This document shows, one piece after another, positions 5,346 through 6,123 of a DNA stretch of 6,123 bases (position 1 is the first letter of the stretch; every line of letters begins with the position of its first letter). A program made the position numbers and the translations under genes. The DNA lies in NCBI GenBank assembly GCA_028822675.1, contig JAPKDE010000160.1, positions 1 to 6,123 of the forward strand. Reading direction: 5' to 3'. This stretch comes from Dehalococcoidia bacterium (GTDB lineage: Bacteria; Chloroflexota; Dehalococcoidia; UBA3495). The notes under the pieces are model-generated. The model was not told the origin of the DNA. It saw only the letters and a list, made by a program, of their open reading frames with translations, and did no database searches.

Positions 5346-6123
5346 TTCAATAAATTTCACGATAGCTGAGTGGTCTGATTCAGACTCTCCATCGTTAATC
5401 AGAGCGCCCAATATTTGCTGTACCAGGGCTGTCACCGGCAGAGGAATATTCAGTTCCTGAGCGGTCTGCAATACGTTCCTGAGGTCCTTCTGGTGCAGAC
5501 GAATGCGGAAGCCAGCCTGGAAGTTTCGACTCAGCATCATGGGGGCTTTCGCCTCCATCACTGCGCTTCCGGCCAGGCCTCCTCTAATGGCATTGAAGAC
5601 CCGTTCCGGGTCAACTCCTGCCTTCTGGGAGAGCACCATAGCCTCGCTAAGCGCTTCAATATTGGCAGCGACGATAATTTGGTTCGCCAGTTTGGTCACT
5701 CCACCAGCGCCGATGTCTCCGGTGAGCACCACATTGCCACCCATGACATTCATCAGATCCAGGCTCTTGTCAAAGACTTCCTGTTTTCCACCGACCATGA
5801 CCGCCAGCGTGCCGGCGACGGCTCCGGGCTCACCACCGCTAACCGGCGCGTCCAGCATCTCCACACCCTTCTCGGCGCAGGCAGCGGCGATACGCTGGGA
5901 CACCAGCGGGGCAATGGAGCTCATATCAATAATCACTGAGCCAGCCTTGGCTCCAGCCAAGACACCGTCAGGACCCAGAATCACTTTCTCAGAGTCTGCG
6001 GAGTCGGGCAGCATGGTGATGATGGTGTCACTGGCTGCGGCCACCTCTTTACTGGAGGAAACGCCCGCGGCGCCGTCGGTTACTATCTCTTCTTGGTTGC
6101 TCCCCACAATGTCATAGACAGTC
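5310..6123 (-). CDS. garR: 2-hydroxy-3-oxopropionate (tartronate semialdehyde) reductase, 5' end outside the window
   Basis: A cytoplasmic NAD(P)-dependent dehydrogenase of the 3-hydroxyisobutyrate dehydrogenase superfamily, expected to reduce tartronate semialdehyde to D-glycerate. The frame is open through the window edge: TVYDIV precedes the GTG at 6107 and matches the second strand of the Rossmann fold, so the first 25 or so residues, with the glycine-rich nucleotide motif, lie beyond 6123. The visible 271 residues show ITMLPDS, then DAPVSGGEPGA (substrate-binding serine and glycines), GAGGVTKLANQ with the catalytic lysine at codon 5693-5691, IRGGLAGS, a GFRIRLHQKDL helix, and a C-terminus DHSA...EDLAKVEV. 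These last motifs resemble E. coli GarR more than 3-hydroxyisobutyrate dehydrogenase, which remains the alternative. The gene converges on the crotonase gene; their meeting in one pathway is not shown. The 3' end is the source copy of a triplicated segment. Confidence 0.88.
   Translation of the reverse strand, partial: TVYDIVGSNQEEIVTDGAAGVSSSKEVAAASDTIITMLPDSADSEKVILGPDGVLAGAKAGSVIIDMSSIAPLVSQRIAAACAEKGVEMLDAPVSGGEPGAVAGTLAVMVGGKQEVFDKSLDLMNVMGGNVVLTGDIGAGGVTKLANQIIVAANIEALSEAMVLSQKAGVDPERVFNAIRGGLAGSAVMEAKAPMMLSRNFQAGFRIRLHQKDLRNVLQTAQELNIPLPVTALVQQILGALINDGESESDHSAIVKFIEDLAKVEVKSGG

Noticed and set aside
5503..6117. 204-codon + strand frame opposite the garR-like gene
   Set aside because: It is antisense to clear GarR motifs, has low-complexity Ala/Ser/Pro composition and no family motifs.
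4400..6123. Crotonase and garR-like genes as a valine-degradation operon
   Set aside because: They are on opposite strands and converge, and the GarR-like C-terminal motifs fit tartronate semialdehyde reductase better than 3-hydroxyisobutyrate dehydrogenase.
1..6123. CRISPR array, insertion sequence, tRNA or toxin-antitoxin pair
   Set aside because: No regularly spaced identical repeats, terminal inverted repeats with a transposase, cloverleaf sequence or overlapping small gene pair was seen. The 43-base array has only three diverged units.

Overview
This window has ordinary protein-coding bacterial DNA of mixed base composition: five genes on the + strand and one on the - strand. No rRNA, tRNA, CRISPR array or transposase is visible. 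Three things tentatively suggest Chloroflexota (for instance a Dehalococcoidia/SAR202-type lineage): a membrane-anchored MA-like metallopeptidase, a DinB-fold protein and a lipoprotein cyclophilin, together with several starts lacking a Shine-Dalgarno sequence. That assignment is inference from gene flavour only; no marker gene is present.

Layout. Bases 1-187 are leader sequence, possibly with the end of an unseen upstream gene. Next come a full-length bifunctional Ada-type alkylation repair protein and regulator (188-1309); a secreted, C-terminally anchored HExxH peptidase (1412-2791); a small DinB-fold protein whose natural-looking start is cut off by an in-frame TAG (2938-3393, extension from 2899); a secreted lipoprotein peptidyl-prolyl isomerase of the cyclophilin type (3537-4247); and a crotonase-fold acyl-CoA enzyme starting at TTG (4400-5227). 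Facing it is a tartronate-semialdehyde reductase-like (GarR) gene (6123-5310, - strand) that runs off the right edge.

The genes look like separate transcription units rather than one operon. Gaps between the + strand genes are 102-152 bases, and three of the four hold a 12-13 bp RNA-type hairpin paired perfectly except for exactly two G-U wobbles on the + strand. The peptidase and cyclophilin would both act outside the cytoplasmic membrane (cleavage and folding of exported proteins). Ada acts on DNA, and the crotonase and GarR-like enzymes belong to cytoplasmic carbon metabolism; no shared pathway can be shown.

The most unusual structure is the convergent gap 5224-5345. It holds three diverged copies, at a 43-base period, of the last 36 bases of the GarR-like gene. 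Each copy would encode a recognisable version of the same C-terminal tail followed by a stop, each in a different frame, and the outermost abuts the stop codon of the crotonase gene. The second point worth checking is the amber codon at codon 13 of the DinB-fold gene. Nothing here establishes a new defence or mobile system.
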